The notes below the pieces were generated by a model, which saw only the letters and a program-made list of their open reading frames with translations, searched no databases and had not been told where the DNA came from. A stretch of 64,000 nt of DNA, taken from positions 1 to 64,000 of the forward strand of contig WEDG01004558.1 in NCBI GenBank assembly GCA_017591395.1. The letters run 5' to 3'. Each line of letters starts with the position of its first letter. The stretch's first letter is position 1. The position numbers and the translations under genes are program-made. This DNA is from Schistocephalus solidus (taxonomy: Eukaryota > Platyhelminthes > Cestoda > Diphyllobothriidea > Diphyllobothriidae). Of this stretch, positions 1 to 10,170 are shown one piece after another.

Positions 1-1594
1 TGCTTCAGCGTCTTGAGGCCGCTACAGAACAACCCCATTGGAAATTTGTTTGGTGGCCAAGTTCAATCAACTTGAACCGACTGGACGTAAACTTATCGGA
101 TGGGCAGATGAGTGAATAGAATTTTATCGGTAAAAGGCGTGAGAAATACCTCAATTTGTGGTTGATGCTCCGGGAAGCTGTAAGGAAGCCAACGGAATAA
201 AATCGAAAAGCACACAAATGATGTAGGTTAGAGGTGTCCGATGCCAAGAAAAGTGTTGATATTATATAGTATAGTATTTATTCTATTATATACCTATTTG
301 CATACTCTAATGTATATGTGGAGGACTTTGAGCAAGGTACTGCTTGCCTAACGGCATGCCACCTGCCAGACAGGTCAAGAGGAACATAGGGCGTTTAACA
401 GCTGCAAGTGTATTTCATGCGAATGCATCCAATATCCAAAACCGAAATTGTCACATACTACGTGCAGAGGGAGGTGTAAATATGCGTACTTACTGCGGGA
501 ACAAGTTGCCAATTAATTGAGTTGTGATGTTTATGTCGACGTCCCAGTTGGATATACTAAGGACGTGGGTGGCGAGTGTAGGGCCACAATCTTAACTGCA
601 CGCTCTACCCCTGAGAGGTAGAAGTTTTTGTGTGTTAACAAAGTTTACAGCTGGAAGATAGGTAAATGAGACATTTAGGAAGGTAGTGTTCCTGTAGGGA
701 AGGAAAAGTTATTGAGTAATTTACAAGTTTAAGGACCCCGAACAATGCAAGCCGCTGGAGCAGAGGACTGCAACCCGATAGGAGAACGCGGGGAGATGAG
801 GTAAAAGCAGTAATTGACTCATCGGACATTATGAAATACCTCCAGCAGAGGGGGTCACTAGCCTGGAAGCTAGCATGCCCACGCCGTCACACCATGACGT
901 AACAACTTCAGGAGCAGCATACAGACCGTTTATCATTTAAATGCAATCGTTGCAGGCTACAGAAGGCCCTTAGAACGGGGTCTTAGCCGGAAGCCAGCTG
1001 ACAGTGGCTTAGGTAATGAGAATTTACTACCATTTCACAGACCGGGCGCGTGCAAAGCGATGTGCCGTTTCTGTAGGTGTTCACCAAAACGTGGCCACAG
1101 AGTGGTACAGAGTATACCGTATTGTATACTCCAAAGTACTGCTCAGAGCTGTACGACGAATTGGCGGGCCGGACGTAGCGGTCCAGATCAATGAGACGAT
1201 GACAAACAGGTGAAAAAGGCAATACAGTGTCCTAGGTGTGTATGACACGCAGTGTAGGAAGGCTCTCGCCGAGCAGGTCAACAACCTAAGCTGGCCGGCT
1301 TTGCAAGCCATGCTTACGAAGTGGGTATCCAGAGGAAGCATAATGGGGATGGATGGGTGAAAGGTACACGCCCCCTGCCCTCAGTAAGCAATAGTAAGCA
1401 CTTTGGCGATCCAACAACTGGCACGCCTCAGACGGAAACTGCATGCACCCGGTTTTATGTCTGGTAGGTGGTGTGCACGCACCTGCATGAAATACAATAC
1501 CGTGACTATGGTTTGGACTGAAGAGCGACAATGTATCAATGGCATGGAATGCCTTCTTAGGCCACATGGCCAAAGCCTACCCATTTTGGAAAGA
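1..1594. other. No recognised gene
   Basis: Mixed-composition DNA with only short chance reading frames (the longest is about 110 codons, with a second overlapping frame on the other strand). I see no conserved domain, RNA gene or recognisable repeat apart from the approach to the fold-back that starts near 1,595. Confidence 0.5.
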
Positions 1595-2110
1595 GGCAGG
1601 ATGACAGAGAAGCAACAATTGAATTTGCCAAAAACCCGGCTGTGTGTCTTACAGGGGACGGAACCACCAATTGGATGCATAACCAACCTCAAGGTCATTA
1701 ATACCACCAACATTTATTCAGTTTAAAAAATTTCGGCAATTATCTTAAGTTTTAAGTATACTGAACGTAGCAAATGTTTTTTCATTAACCCGGTGGAAAT
1801 TTGTTTTACTAAAGCAAAATTGGTGGTATTGATGACTTTGATGTTGGTTAGGCATCTAATGAAGAGTTTTCTTTCCCATAAGACGCGGTTGAATACATAA
1901 CCAACCCCAAGGTTAGTAATACCACTCACTTGTATTCAGTACAGCAAATTTATGTGGATATCTATTTTGTTTTATTTTTTCGCAGTTAATCCGCTGCAGT
2001 GCATGCTGTCCTAGAGGCCCCACCCATATAATCCCTAGTACCGCAATTCCCGTAAGGCTCACAGCCGGGGTTTTCGGAAAATTGAATTGTTGCCTCTTTG
2101 TCCTCATGCC
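1595..2110. repeat. Fold-back element with nested repeat copies
   Basis: The outer arms at about 1,595-1,665 and 2,035-2,107 are inverted relative to each other; both contain the words CAACAATT and CCGGCTGTG, and aligned by eye they are roughly three-quarters identical. Between them a second motif of about 45 bp occurs three times: forward at 1,672-1,718, inverted at 1,812-1,858 and forward at 1,893-1,940 (shared words ATAACCAACC and AATACCAC). The short reading frames here are by-products. The arrangement could be a decayed fold-back transposon or nested insertions; no terminal target duplication was identified. Confidence 0.6.
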
Positions 2111-2335
2111 GTATGGCATTGCTACCTTAAGAGGTAAAATTTTAAAAGCGAATTCCTGTCTTTGTTTTTTTATCCAGCAAGGTATGCCAGGCATGCTGGG
2201 GAAGGAAGTTGGACTACGAATGACAAATAGGACAGCGAAGGAGATTTCGTAGTATAGAATAGCAGACCCAACCACTGGCAAAATAATCCAGCCCAACTGG
2301 CAATGAATTAGAGCAAAACCACGAGTGCGGCAACA

Positions 2336-2452
2336 CCTAGGACACCTGACTCGGATCCCACGGAGTGGGAGTGCCATAAAGGCCACATTAAGAAGGAGCC
2401 ATTGCAGCTTGACTCTCAGTCCGCCAGTCAGCCACTCCACACAAACCCGGAG
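2336..2452 (-). repeat. LINE-tail module fragment
   Basis: Read on the minus strand, this matches the second module of the LINE 3' tail (compare 58,050-58,165): the GTGGCTGACTGGCGGACTG word, the CAATGGCTCCTTCTTAATG word and the phrase ending in GTGGGATCCGAG are all present in order. It lies alone, far from any LINE coding sequence. Confidence 0.8.
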
Positions 2453-2749
2453 GACCAACCAGAGCGGGTAACACGAACAGCTAAGTCTAAAGGAGCCGCC
2501 TAAAGGCGAATGCAAAAGTGAAGGCAAAAGGGAAAGGGACGGAAGAAGAAATGGGGGGCGGGGAGGTGGAGAGGAAAATTAACCCCAAACACTATTACGT
2601 ATTCAAACTAACCGGAAAGGAAGCATAGAAAACTTAACCCTAATCAAGACGACTAATACGAAAGGCGTCAACAGGAGGAAACGGGTATTGAGAGAATTCC
2701 TAACCACATTTGCAAGACAGGTAATGCGAAGCCACACACTAACAAGAAC

Positions 2750-2975
2750 ACTGAGTCTAACGCAAATAAAATCCACTAACCCTAACGATAAACCTAACCG
2801 TTAACCCCTACCCTAACCGTAACCTTAAACTTACCCTTAACCTAACCTTTACTTTAATGTTAACCTAACTGTAAATTTAATCCCTATCGCAACTCCAACA
2901 CTAACTATTACCCTAACCTTAGCCCCGAATCTAACACTTACCTTAACATTAACCCTAGCACTAACTATTACTCAT
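2750..2975 (+). repeat. Degenerate telomere-like repeat (interstitial)
   Basis: The block is rich in CCCTAA and near variants (CCTAACC, CTTAACC, CCCTAACC) without an exact period. The animal telomere unit on this strand is CCCTAA, so this looks like decayed telomeric or telomere-derived DNA inside the chromosome. It is flanked by unique-looking sequence, so it is not evidence of a chromosome end. The stretch from 2,453 to 2,750 is purine-rich then A-rich and shows no gene. Confidence 0.65.
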
Positions 2976-3433
2976 CCTCAGAAGACAAAAGCATTTCCTA
3001 GAATGAACCCAAAACGTCACGTAAAACATAATCCCAAGCCCAACTGTAACCCGTATCCATCACCCACAGGTGAGCACAACGCCCGAATACCGATCCTACA
3101 GGCACAACCCTAGCATCTCAATACGAATCCAGCAAGCACACAGCCAAATATAGCAGAACCCTATCCCCTCCGCTACCAACGCCGAACTCTGGAAACGAAA
3201 CCTAACTGCCACAAACCGATAACCTTAGACTAACCCCACCCTATCCCTGAGTTCCAACTTATCACAGCATACTCGCGTGCCAACCCCAAATGGTGTGACT
3301 TCCGGCGACCGCGGATGTAGGAGATCTAATGCTGACTCTGAAAGTCGGCGCGATTGTTGAAAATAACGCCCTGCGAAGGTCGACCCTAGGCTGCAAACCC
3401 ATCTGAGGCCTTCAGAACGAAAACCATTACAAC
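2976..3433. other. No recognised gene
   Basis: C/A-rich sequence at the start and mixed sequence later. No domain, RNA or known repeat is visible. Confidence 0.4.
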
Positions 3434-3640
3434 AGTTGATAACTCTCCGTTGTGGTGACCGCACGTGCGCGTAGTGAGCGAGCGGTCAAGGTCACGGACG
3501 ACTGATGACTGGCCATTTGTATAGTTATTACGGCACGTATGCACGGCAAGTGAACAGTCAAGGCCATACACGACTGATAACTATCGATTGTTGCGGACCT
3601 CCCGCCAAATTTACGCAACAAGCGAGCGGTCAAGATCACC
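3434..3640. repeat. Three-unit degenerate tandem repeat, about 69 bp
   Basis: Units begin at about 3,434, 3,503 and 3,572. Each starts with a variant of TGATAACT or TGATGACT and ends with a variant of GCGAGCGGTCAAGGTCAC followed by a CGAC-like word. The first and third units are most alike; the middle one is more diverged. No coding role is apparent. Confidence 0.6.
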
Positions 3641-5038
3641 ATCCAGTCTACCTCCTTATAAGACTTCCGACTTATGTTGTCTGCCGGGTTCGTTAACCGG
3701 CATGATTCAAACCAGCGTTCTTTTGCAGCAAATTGGGTTGTTCGTGATCATCATCATGTCTACTGAAAACAATTTCAGTAGTAATGGCAAAATAAGTGAC
3801 ACAGTGGTGCCGCTTATTATGCCTCCGCTGAATTTTCAACAATATAAGAAAGCAGTAAGTTTGCAGATAGAAACATTCCGTTGAGGGTGCAGTGAAATAT
3901 CATTATGAATGCGTAACAATTTGCGGAGAGTTAAAGGCCGACAGCAACTTCACAGGAGAGCTATGGAGTGGATGATGACGACGTACAGACGCACCTAGAG
4001 TGATCGGCCGTTGAGATAAACATCAGCGTTGCGCGAAAAAGAGGACACCATTCATCCACATGAACACATGGTCTAACAGTTAACATCCTGAATCCCTGAG
4101 AATGTGTCTTTCCAAATGATTCTAGTAAACGCAGTCAGCTTCAGTTACAAATTTCAAATGCATACTATATCTACCGAACAACCTATTTCCGAGAATTTCA
4201 CCCCGCCTTCCGTGAGCATGGACAGATTAGTAAGATATTATTGTTCGCTTCAAGAACCACGTTGTTATGAACAAAGGAGGACTATTTAATCGGGATGCCG
4301 CAGTAACTTTCCGTTTAATATTTGCTTTGCTAGTTTGCAACACGTGTTTGTGAAACTGGGGAAGAGCATTTGTTTATGGAGCACCATGCGATTTCTCAAA
4401 CCTGCCTTCGCCTGAGTTTCGGAGACGTACGATAATATTTTTCGGTAGTAAAAGGGATTTATTAGAAATTCTTTCAGTGTATATTAATTTTCTTTTCCAG
4501 CACACTGCCCAAAATCAAAAGCGTTTGATCTGCAATATTAAACAGCGGAGGAATTTACTTCGATAGTCGGAAACGTCCTCAAACCTAGACTGTTTTCCTT
4601 CGATAAAAAAGACGTGATATGTACTCTTATGTAGTAAAGAGCTTATTGAGAATCATATAAATTCAGTTTTATACCGAAGCACCCACCTAAATTTTGATCA
4701 CGATGTTCAGCTGCTATACGTGTACCTGACAAGAAAAAAGACAATAGTACACTAATCTGACTAACTTAAACGGATACTGGGATTTGGTTATCGGGGGCTC
4801 TAACGTACTGAGTGTGCTCAGAGCACTACAATCATCAGACCGAATCCCGGGTCACAAGAAAATGGCTGAAGGCACAGGACCCTGAGTTGATGTCTCGGAC
4901 AGTAGTGGCCACCAGCGAAGACAGGGCTAGTGTTGACTTCGTACAGCCATGCACGAGAAAGAATGAAACAGTTACGGCACCTGATTACATAGGTCTGTGG
5001 AGCAAGTCAAGTGCTGTCCAATGGTTCGTGTGTTGTGC
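3641..5038. other. No recognised gene
   Basis: Contains a short open frame at about 3,757-3,884 (42 codons from its ATG) with no recognisable domain, and a TATA-like word near 3,655. I considered the leader and gag start of an LTR element but cannot support it. The rest shows nothing. Confidence 0.4.
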
Positions 5039-5258
5039 TGCAGCACAAGGCTACTATCACTTAAAACTAACTCACGCGCTAGTCCCCATCCCGGCACCAC
5101 CCATCCGTGGAGCATACGGTGGACATCGTCGTAATCGATGTTCGAACTGTCGTGTGTCCCCTAAACGGGCCACGTGGTAGATGCGTTGGACCAACACGGG
5201 GGTCACATTAGGGCACGGCAGGCGTTAATTGGGCTGCGCTCCCATAACAAATGCCGCA
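5039..5258 (+). repeat. LINE-tail terminal fragment
   Basis: Matches the last ~200 bp of the LINE tail (compare 8,675-8,905): the word CTACTATCACTTAAAACTAA, the CATACGGTGGAC word, and the terminal GTAGATGCGTTGGACCAACA phrase, ending near AAATGCCG. It sits directly upstream of the truncated 5' boundary of LINE copy A, in the same orientation. Confidence 0.8.
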
Positions 5259-5261
5259 CAG

Positions 5262-7093
5262 ATGCTCAGCTCTGACGGCACAACACTGCTGACAGAGAAA
5301 TCGCAAATTCTGAAGCGCTGGGCCGAGCACTTCAGAAATGTCCTGAATTGCTCATCAGTCATCTCCGATGCTGCCATTGACCGGCTCCCTCAAGCGGACA
5401 CGAGCAATGACCTGGATCTGCTGCCTTCCCTACCAGAAACCATCCGGGCCGTGCAGCAGATTTCCAGTGGTAAAGCACCGGGATCCGACGCAATCCCACC
5501 GGAAGTATACAAGCACGGTGGGCCCCGGCTGATGGCAGCACTCACAACACTCTTCCAGGAGATGTGGCGCCAAGGACAAGTTCCTCAGGATTTCAAAGAC
5601 GTGACCATCGTCCATCTCTACAAACGGAAGGGGAACCGGCAACTCTGTGATAATCACAGAGGCATCTCGTTGCTCAACATCGCCGGAAAGATCTTCGCCC
5701 GTATCCTTCTCAATCATCTGAACGGCCACCTAGAGTAGGGCCTGCTTCTGGAAAGCCAATGTGGCTTCCACCGACACCGCGGAACAACCGATATGATCTT
5801 TGCCGCCCGCCAGCTACAAGAGAAGTGTCAGGCGATGCGAACTCACCTATACACTACCTTCGTGGATCTAACGAAAGCCTTTGACACGGTGAATCGTGAC
5901 GGACTGTGGAAAGTCACGCAGAAATTTGGTTGTCCTGAGCGGTTCACGCACATGGTGCGTCAGCTTCATGACTGGATGACGGCGCGCGTCACTGACAACG
6001 GGACGGTATCCGAAGCATTCGCAGTGACCAACGGAGTGAAGCAGGGCTGCGTACTGGCCCCCACCCTCTTCAGTTTCATGTTCTCCGCTATGTTGATGGA
6101 CGCCTACCGTGATTAGCAACCTGGTATCCGCATCGCCTACAGAACTCACGGGCACCTTCTCAACAGTCGGCGTATGCAGGCTCCAACGCGCGTGTCTACG
6201 ACTGCAGTCCATGACTTGCTCTTCGCGGACGACTGCGCACTTAACACCGTGACAGAGGGGGGACATGCAAAGGAGCATGGACCTCTTCGCCGAAGGTGGC
6301 GCCGATTTCGGATTAACAATCAGTAAAGCCAAAACGGTTGTCATGCACCAGCCGCCACCCAGCACGGAATACAATGCTCCTCGAATCAATGTCAACGGTG
6401 CTCAACTCAAAAACGTGGAAACCTTCACTTATCTAGGAAGTACGATGTCGTGCATCACGAGAATCGATGACGAGGTTGCCCAATGGATCTCCAAAGCTAG
6501 TCAGGCCTTCGGCCGGCTGCAGGCCTCAGTGTGGAATCGCCATGGTATTCACCTGAACACCAAACTGAAGATGTACAAGGCCGTCGTCTTGACGACACTC
6601 CTTTACGGAGCGGAAACCTGGACCGTCTACTCGAAGCAAGCCAGGAAGCTGAATCACTTTCATCTCAGCTGCCTCCGCAGAATACTGAAGCTGAGATGGC
6701 AAGACAGGATCCCGGACACGGAAGTCCTGGAGCGGACCGGAATCCTCGGCATCCATGCCATGCTGAGGCAAGTGCAACTGCGATGGAGCGGCCACCTGGT
6801 AAGAATGGACGACGAGCGACTACCCCAACCAACTTTTCTACGGAGATGTCGCTACGGGTTCTCGCCGGCAGGGAGGTCAAAAACGACGCTACAAGGACAC
6901 TTTGAAGAAATCGCTGAAGCAACTGCAAATCCACTCGGCGACCTGGGAGGACCTCGCCCAGGATAGACCGGCATGGAGAAGATCTGTGAAGACTGGTTCA
7001 GCAATCTATGAGGCCAACCATATCGCCACCGTTAAGGCCAAAAGAGCGGCACGAAAGTCACCAGCGCCTCGGACCAACACCGACAATGCCTAG
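5262..7093 (+). pseudogene. LINE A reverse transcriptase (broken)
   Basis: Frame 3 from about 5,262 encodes the start of an RNA-dependent DNA polymerase: the GKAPGSDAIPPEVY motif (about 5,470), HRGISLLNIAGKI (about 5,660), then FVDLTKAFDTV carrying the motif A aspartate (about 5,860) and GVKQGCVLAPTLF (about 6,035). The frame is cut by stops at 5,736 and 6,114. The catalytic LLFADDCA motif survives at about 6,215-6,240. A frameshift near 6,260 moves reading into frame 1, which carries the thumb region ([20 protein letters not shown]-like motifs) to about 6,840. Another shift then leads to the linker (KKSLKQLQI) ending in a stop at 7,091. Two stops and two shifts make it non-functional, though it is only lightly decayed. 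Confidence 0.9.
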
Positions 7094-7912
7094 GCCCTAC
7101 CTACATGCCCGCGTTGTCAACGCAGCTTCCGCGCGCGAATCGGCCTGGTTGTACATCTTTGGACGCAATGCACCAACAATCCGACAATTCCGATTTCTAC
7201 GTCAAATTCGGCCAACCCTCAATCTGACACCCCCACCCTCACTCCTGGCATCAATTCTATTACTCCCACCATCATAGAAACCCCATCCATCTACTCATCG
7301 CCTGTTACCCCCACCACCGCAACTACCACTACCTTCGCTTTCACTACAACCACCACCACCACCACCATCAGCGATGTGGAATCTCTCCTAAGCTGTACTC
7401 AATGCGACCGCACATTCGCCTCACGCATCGGCCTGGCCGGTCACTTGCGAATCCATCGTACAGAGACTGGTGAGCCAGTGCCCGGAGCACCAACACACAG
7501 CAGAGATCGCCGCCTCCACTGCCCTCACTGTCCTCGTGCATTCTCTCATCGCATGGGACTATTCGGTCACATGCGCATCCATGACAGCGGAATTCCCCAC
7601 AATGCCGACAACACCGATACACCATGCACACCCTCCGCTCCTGCCATTCTTAACGCCACTGCCACCCCCACTACCATGAATGTCATCCCCAGAGCCTCTA
7701 CCGATTTCTTCTTCCCACCCTACGCCCGCAACATCAACTCACGCATCGGCCTGGTCGGTCACCTGCGTATCCATCGCACGGAGGCTGGTGAACCAGTGCA
7801 TGGGGCTCCGACGTACATTCGACGCACCGCCCTCACTGCCCTCACTACTCCCGCACATTTACACACCGCATGGGCCTATTAGGACACATGCGCCTCCACG
7901 ACAACCTCCGGT
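7094..7912 (+). pseudogene. LINE A C-terminal zinc-finger region (broken)
   Basis: Continuous with the RT linker frame after the stop at 7,091. The first finger is C-P-R-C-X12-H-X4-C (about 7,106-7,171). A Thr/Pro/Ser-rich spacer follows, with a long run of ACC codons near 7,340-7,370. Further fingers are CTQC...HLRIH (about 7,390-7,460) and CPHC...HMRIH (about 7,518-7,585). The fourth has lost its first cysteines (reads FPPYARN) but keeps HLRIH. The fifth is destroyed by a one-base loss near 7,828, so the frame ends at 7,882 instead of the expected stop at about 7,912. Fingers of this kind in LINE proteins are thought to bind nucleic acid; the exact role here is inference. Confidence 0.85.
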
Positions 7913-8910
7913 AAACCACCGGAGGCTAAGCTACATCAGCGCACACTACCTGCACCAATACATCAACAACACCCTCACAATCACCATTTACCATGGTATA
8001 TCACGATTTCTAGAAACCGTGGCTGGGAATTCTGCCAATCTGACGCTTCCACCGGACCACGCCGTCGGCTCAGTGTATGTGCTGTGTGTGTCGAGCGGCT
8101 GACCAGTGGACTGGGAGTCAGACAGCGATTGCTACTCCATATCCCCTGAGTTTGTGAATCCTGGTGTGTGCGCTATGGGGGCCAGGTCGTGCTGTGGCGC
8201 GCGAAGACGGGTACGCCGATCCGTCAGCCAATGCGCCTACTCTAACATCAGGCAACTGACCGGCTCGGACAGTAGTCTGACTGTGGGGGTTGGGGAGAGA
8301 GTGTGGTCGACAGCGCAGCGCATGTTCCTCACTATAAACAATCTGACGCGCTTGAAACTATCACGGTGCGCTAAAAGCCGTGGCTTGGAAGGTTGCCAAC
8401 TGACGAGATAACTCGGACCGCGTGGTCAGCCTAATGTGTGTTTTGTGTGGAGTGGCCGACTGGCGGACTGAGAGTCAGGCTGCAATGGCTCCTTCTTTAT
8501 GTGGCCTTTATGGCACTCCCACTCCGTTGGATCCGAGCCAGGTGTGGTGGTACGCCCAGGGGCGGCTCCGGACGCGCCAGCCACCTGCGCCCTCTCCCAT
8601 CTCCGGTCTTCTTGACTCTGTCTTGACACCGGGCTCAAGTGGGGACGGAGGAGAGAGTGCGGTAGCTGCAGCGCCAGGCTACTATTACTTAAAACTAATT
8701 CACGCGCAAGTCACCGTCCCTGCACCATCTGGTGTGGAGCATACGGTGGACCTCGTCGAAATTGACGGTCGAACTGCAATTGTGTGCGTGTGTGTGTTTT
8801 GTTTGTGCCCCCTAAACGGACCACGTGGTAGATGCGTTGGACCAACACGGGGGCCACATCAGGGCACGGCATGCGTTATTCGGGTTGAGCTCCGCTAACA
8901 ACTGCCGAAC
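7913..8910 (+). repeat. LINE A modular 3' tail
   Basis: Non-coding tail of two similar modules. Module one (about 8,000-8,350) starts with a hairpin at 8,002-8,021 (CACGATTTC / GAAACCGTG arms, one mismatch here). Module two (about 8,350-8,910) starts with the diverged hairpin word CACGGTGCGC...AGCCGTGG. Both share GTGG-CCGACTGG-GGACTGAGAGTCAG-like text after the hairpin. The tail ends near AACTGCCG at 8,905. The same modules recur throughout the window, often without any LINE. Confidence 0.8.
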
Positions 8911-8954
8911 CTGGGAGGTATGGAGGCACGCCTAGGTGCGGCTAGGACTTAGGG

Positions 8955-9165
8955 GACCTGGCCGCGCCAGCCACCTGCGTCCTTTCCCGCCTCCGGTCTT
9001 CTTGACTCTGTCTTGACACCGTGCTCAGGTGGGGGAGGAGGAGAGAGTGCGGTAGCTGCAGCGCAAGGCTACTATCACTTAAAACTAATTCACGCGCAAG
9101 TCACCGTCCCTGCTCTACCCTTCCATGGAGCATACGGTGGACATTGTCGGACTATCGTGTTGCAT
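8955..9165 (+). repeat. Second copy of the tail's terminal segment
   Basis: Repeats the part of the tail at about 8,570-8,760: CGCGCCAGCCACCTGCG, CCGGTCTTCTTGACTCTG, GAGAGAGTGCGGTAGCTGCA and CATACGGTGGAC occur in the same order about 395 bp downstream. It is a partial tandem duplication or a second insertion at the tail end. Confidence 0.8.
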
Positions 9166-9584
9166 TACCCGAGTGGTCGGCTGAGGGAAGGGGTGTTAAA
9201 GTTGCACTTGGGCATCCGCAACTATCGGGACGTACGTGCGTGTGCGAATGGCAGTCGTTCAAGGATCTGCAGTGACCGGAATCGCTCGCTGCGACGTTGC
9301 ATGACCTTGAGGCAGTGAGTCTTATACAAGGCCGCCGGACATGGGTGGCATTGTTGGGCGTCGGCTTTACCCTCAAACTACATCACGTCGACGTAGTTCT
9401 ACCTCTAATCGCAATCAATGAAACCGAGGTATGCGTGTGGATGACACAACTCCATTATTCGTTGAGGAACGCTCCCTGATCGTCAATGGAACCCACCCAT
9501 CCTGTTCTGTCTGGGGCGCACTCTCGAGCCCCGCCAGTGCTGGCGGAACGGCTAAAATAATAGGCTACTAAACATTACCGGCAA
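9166..9584. other. No recognised gene
   Basis: A short unassigned interval between tail and SINE remnants; nothing supported. Confidence 0.4.
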
Positions 9585-9735
9585 AAACAAGGGAGTCTGG
9601 AATGACCATTTCTGGCCTTGGACTTCTGTGCAACAGGTCGCTGGTTCAATCTTCGAGTGGGGTACCACCTGGGGTTGGGTAAGACTGTCTCATGAGGGCT
9701 ATTCCAGTCACTCTTGTATTTTTCGGTTATGTTCA
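9585..9735 (+). repeat. Rearranged tRNA-SINE remnant
   Basis: The left part (9,585-9,622) matches the minus-strand hammerhead-arm region of the SINE family (GGGAGTCTGGAATGACCATT). The right part (9,622-9,735) matches a plus-strand tRNA-like head: GACTTCTG anticodon-loop-like text, a B-box-like CTGGTTCAATC and the CACCTGGGGTTGGG word. The two halves are in opposite orientations, so the copy is rearranged. Confidence 0.55.
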
Positions 9736-10170
9736 AAAGATTAACAGACATATCCTGATCGTTATCTCAACCCAAAGGCCTCAACTCCGGAAACCCCTCC
9801 AGCTTCTCTTACCGTTAGCAGGGAAACCCATGAGTGACTGAACGTGTAATGAGATTAAAAAGTTTACTTCAATGAGTTCCCAATCACCAATTAAACGGTA
9901 GCAAACGACAATGCTCACCATGTGCCTCACAACGAGGTGGGTGCAAGACAGAGAATTCAGCGTGAATTTGCTTATGATGGTAGCAGACTTGCGTGGCATC
10001 GTCCTACGCATGTTGCCCGTTGGTCTTCTCTCACCCACGCACCAGTTCATTGCTTGAGCCGGTCAGCCAATGGCTAAGTCTGAATACACATCCCCGTACT
10101 TGTGACATTTGTTATGTGATATGCCCGAGCTGCCGCCCTTATTTTCTTGTTTTGTTTTCAACAAGCAGCT
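9736..10170. other. No recognised gene
   Basis: No domain or repeat seen. Confidence 0.4.

Larger units (their letters stand above)
5262..8910 (+). mobile_element. LINE copy A, 5'-truncated APE-type non-LTR retrotransposon
   Basis: A retroelement copy lacking the 5' UTR and endonuclease: homology with full copy B begins at the codons just before the RT domain (GATGCTCAGCTCTGAC at 5,262 here, 55,149 in B). It then runs through RT, a thumb/connection region, C-terminal zinc fingers and the modular 3' tail. 5' truncation is the usual outcome of target-primed reverse transcription. No poly(A) tail is visible at the 3' end. The family belongs to the CR1/RTE-like assemblage of APE-type LINEs; I cannot fix the clade by eye. 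Confidence 0.85.

Noticed and set aside
2750..2975. Chromosome end
   Set aside because: Repeats are degenerate and flanked on both sides by non-telomeric DNA.
3757..3884. Start of an LTR-retrotransposon gag
   Set aside because: Only 42 codons, no protease or RT downstream, and no LTR pair found.
7390..7590. Host C2H2 zinc-finger transcription factor gene
   Set aside because: The fingers are continuous with LINE RT coding sequence in copies A, B and C1, so they belong to the retroelement.
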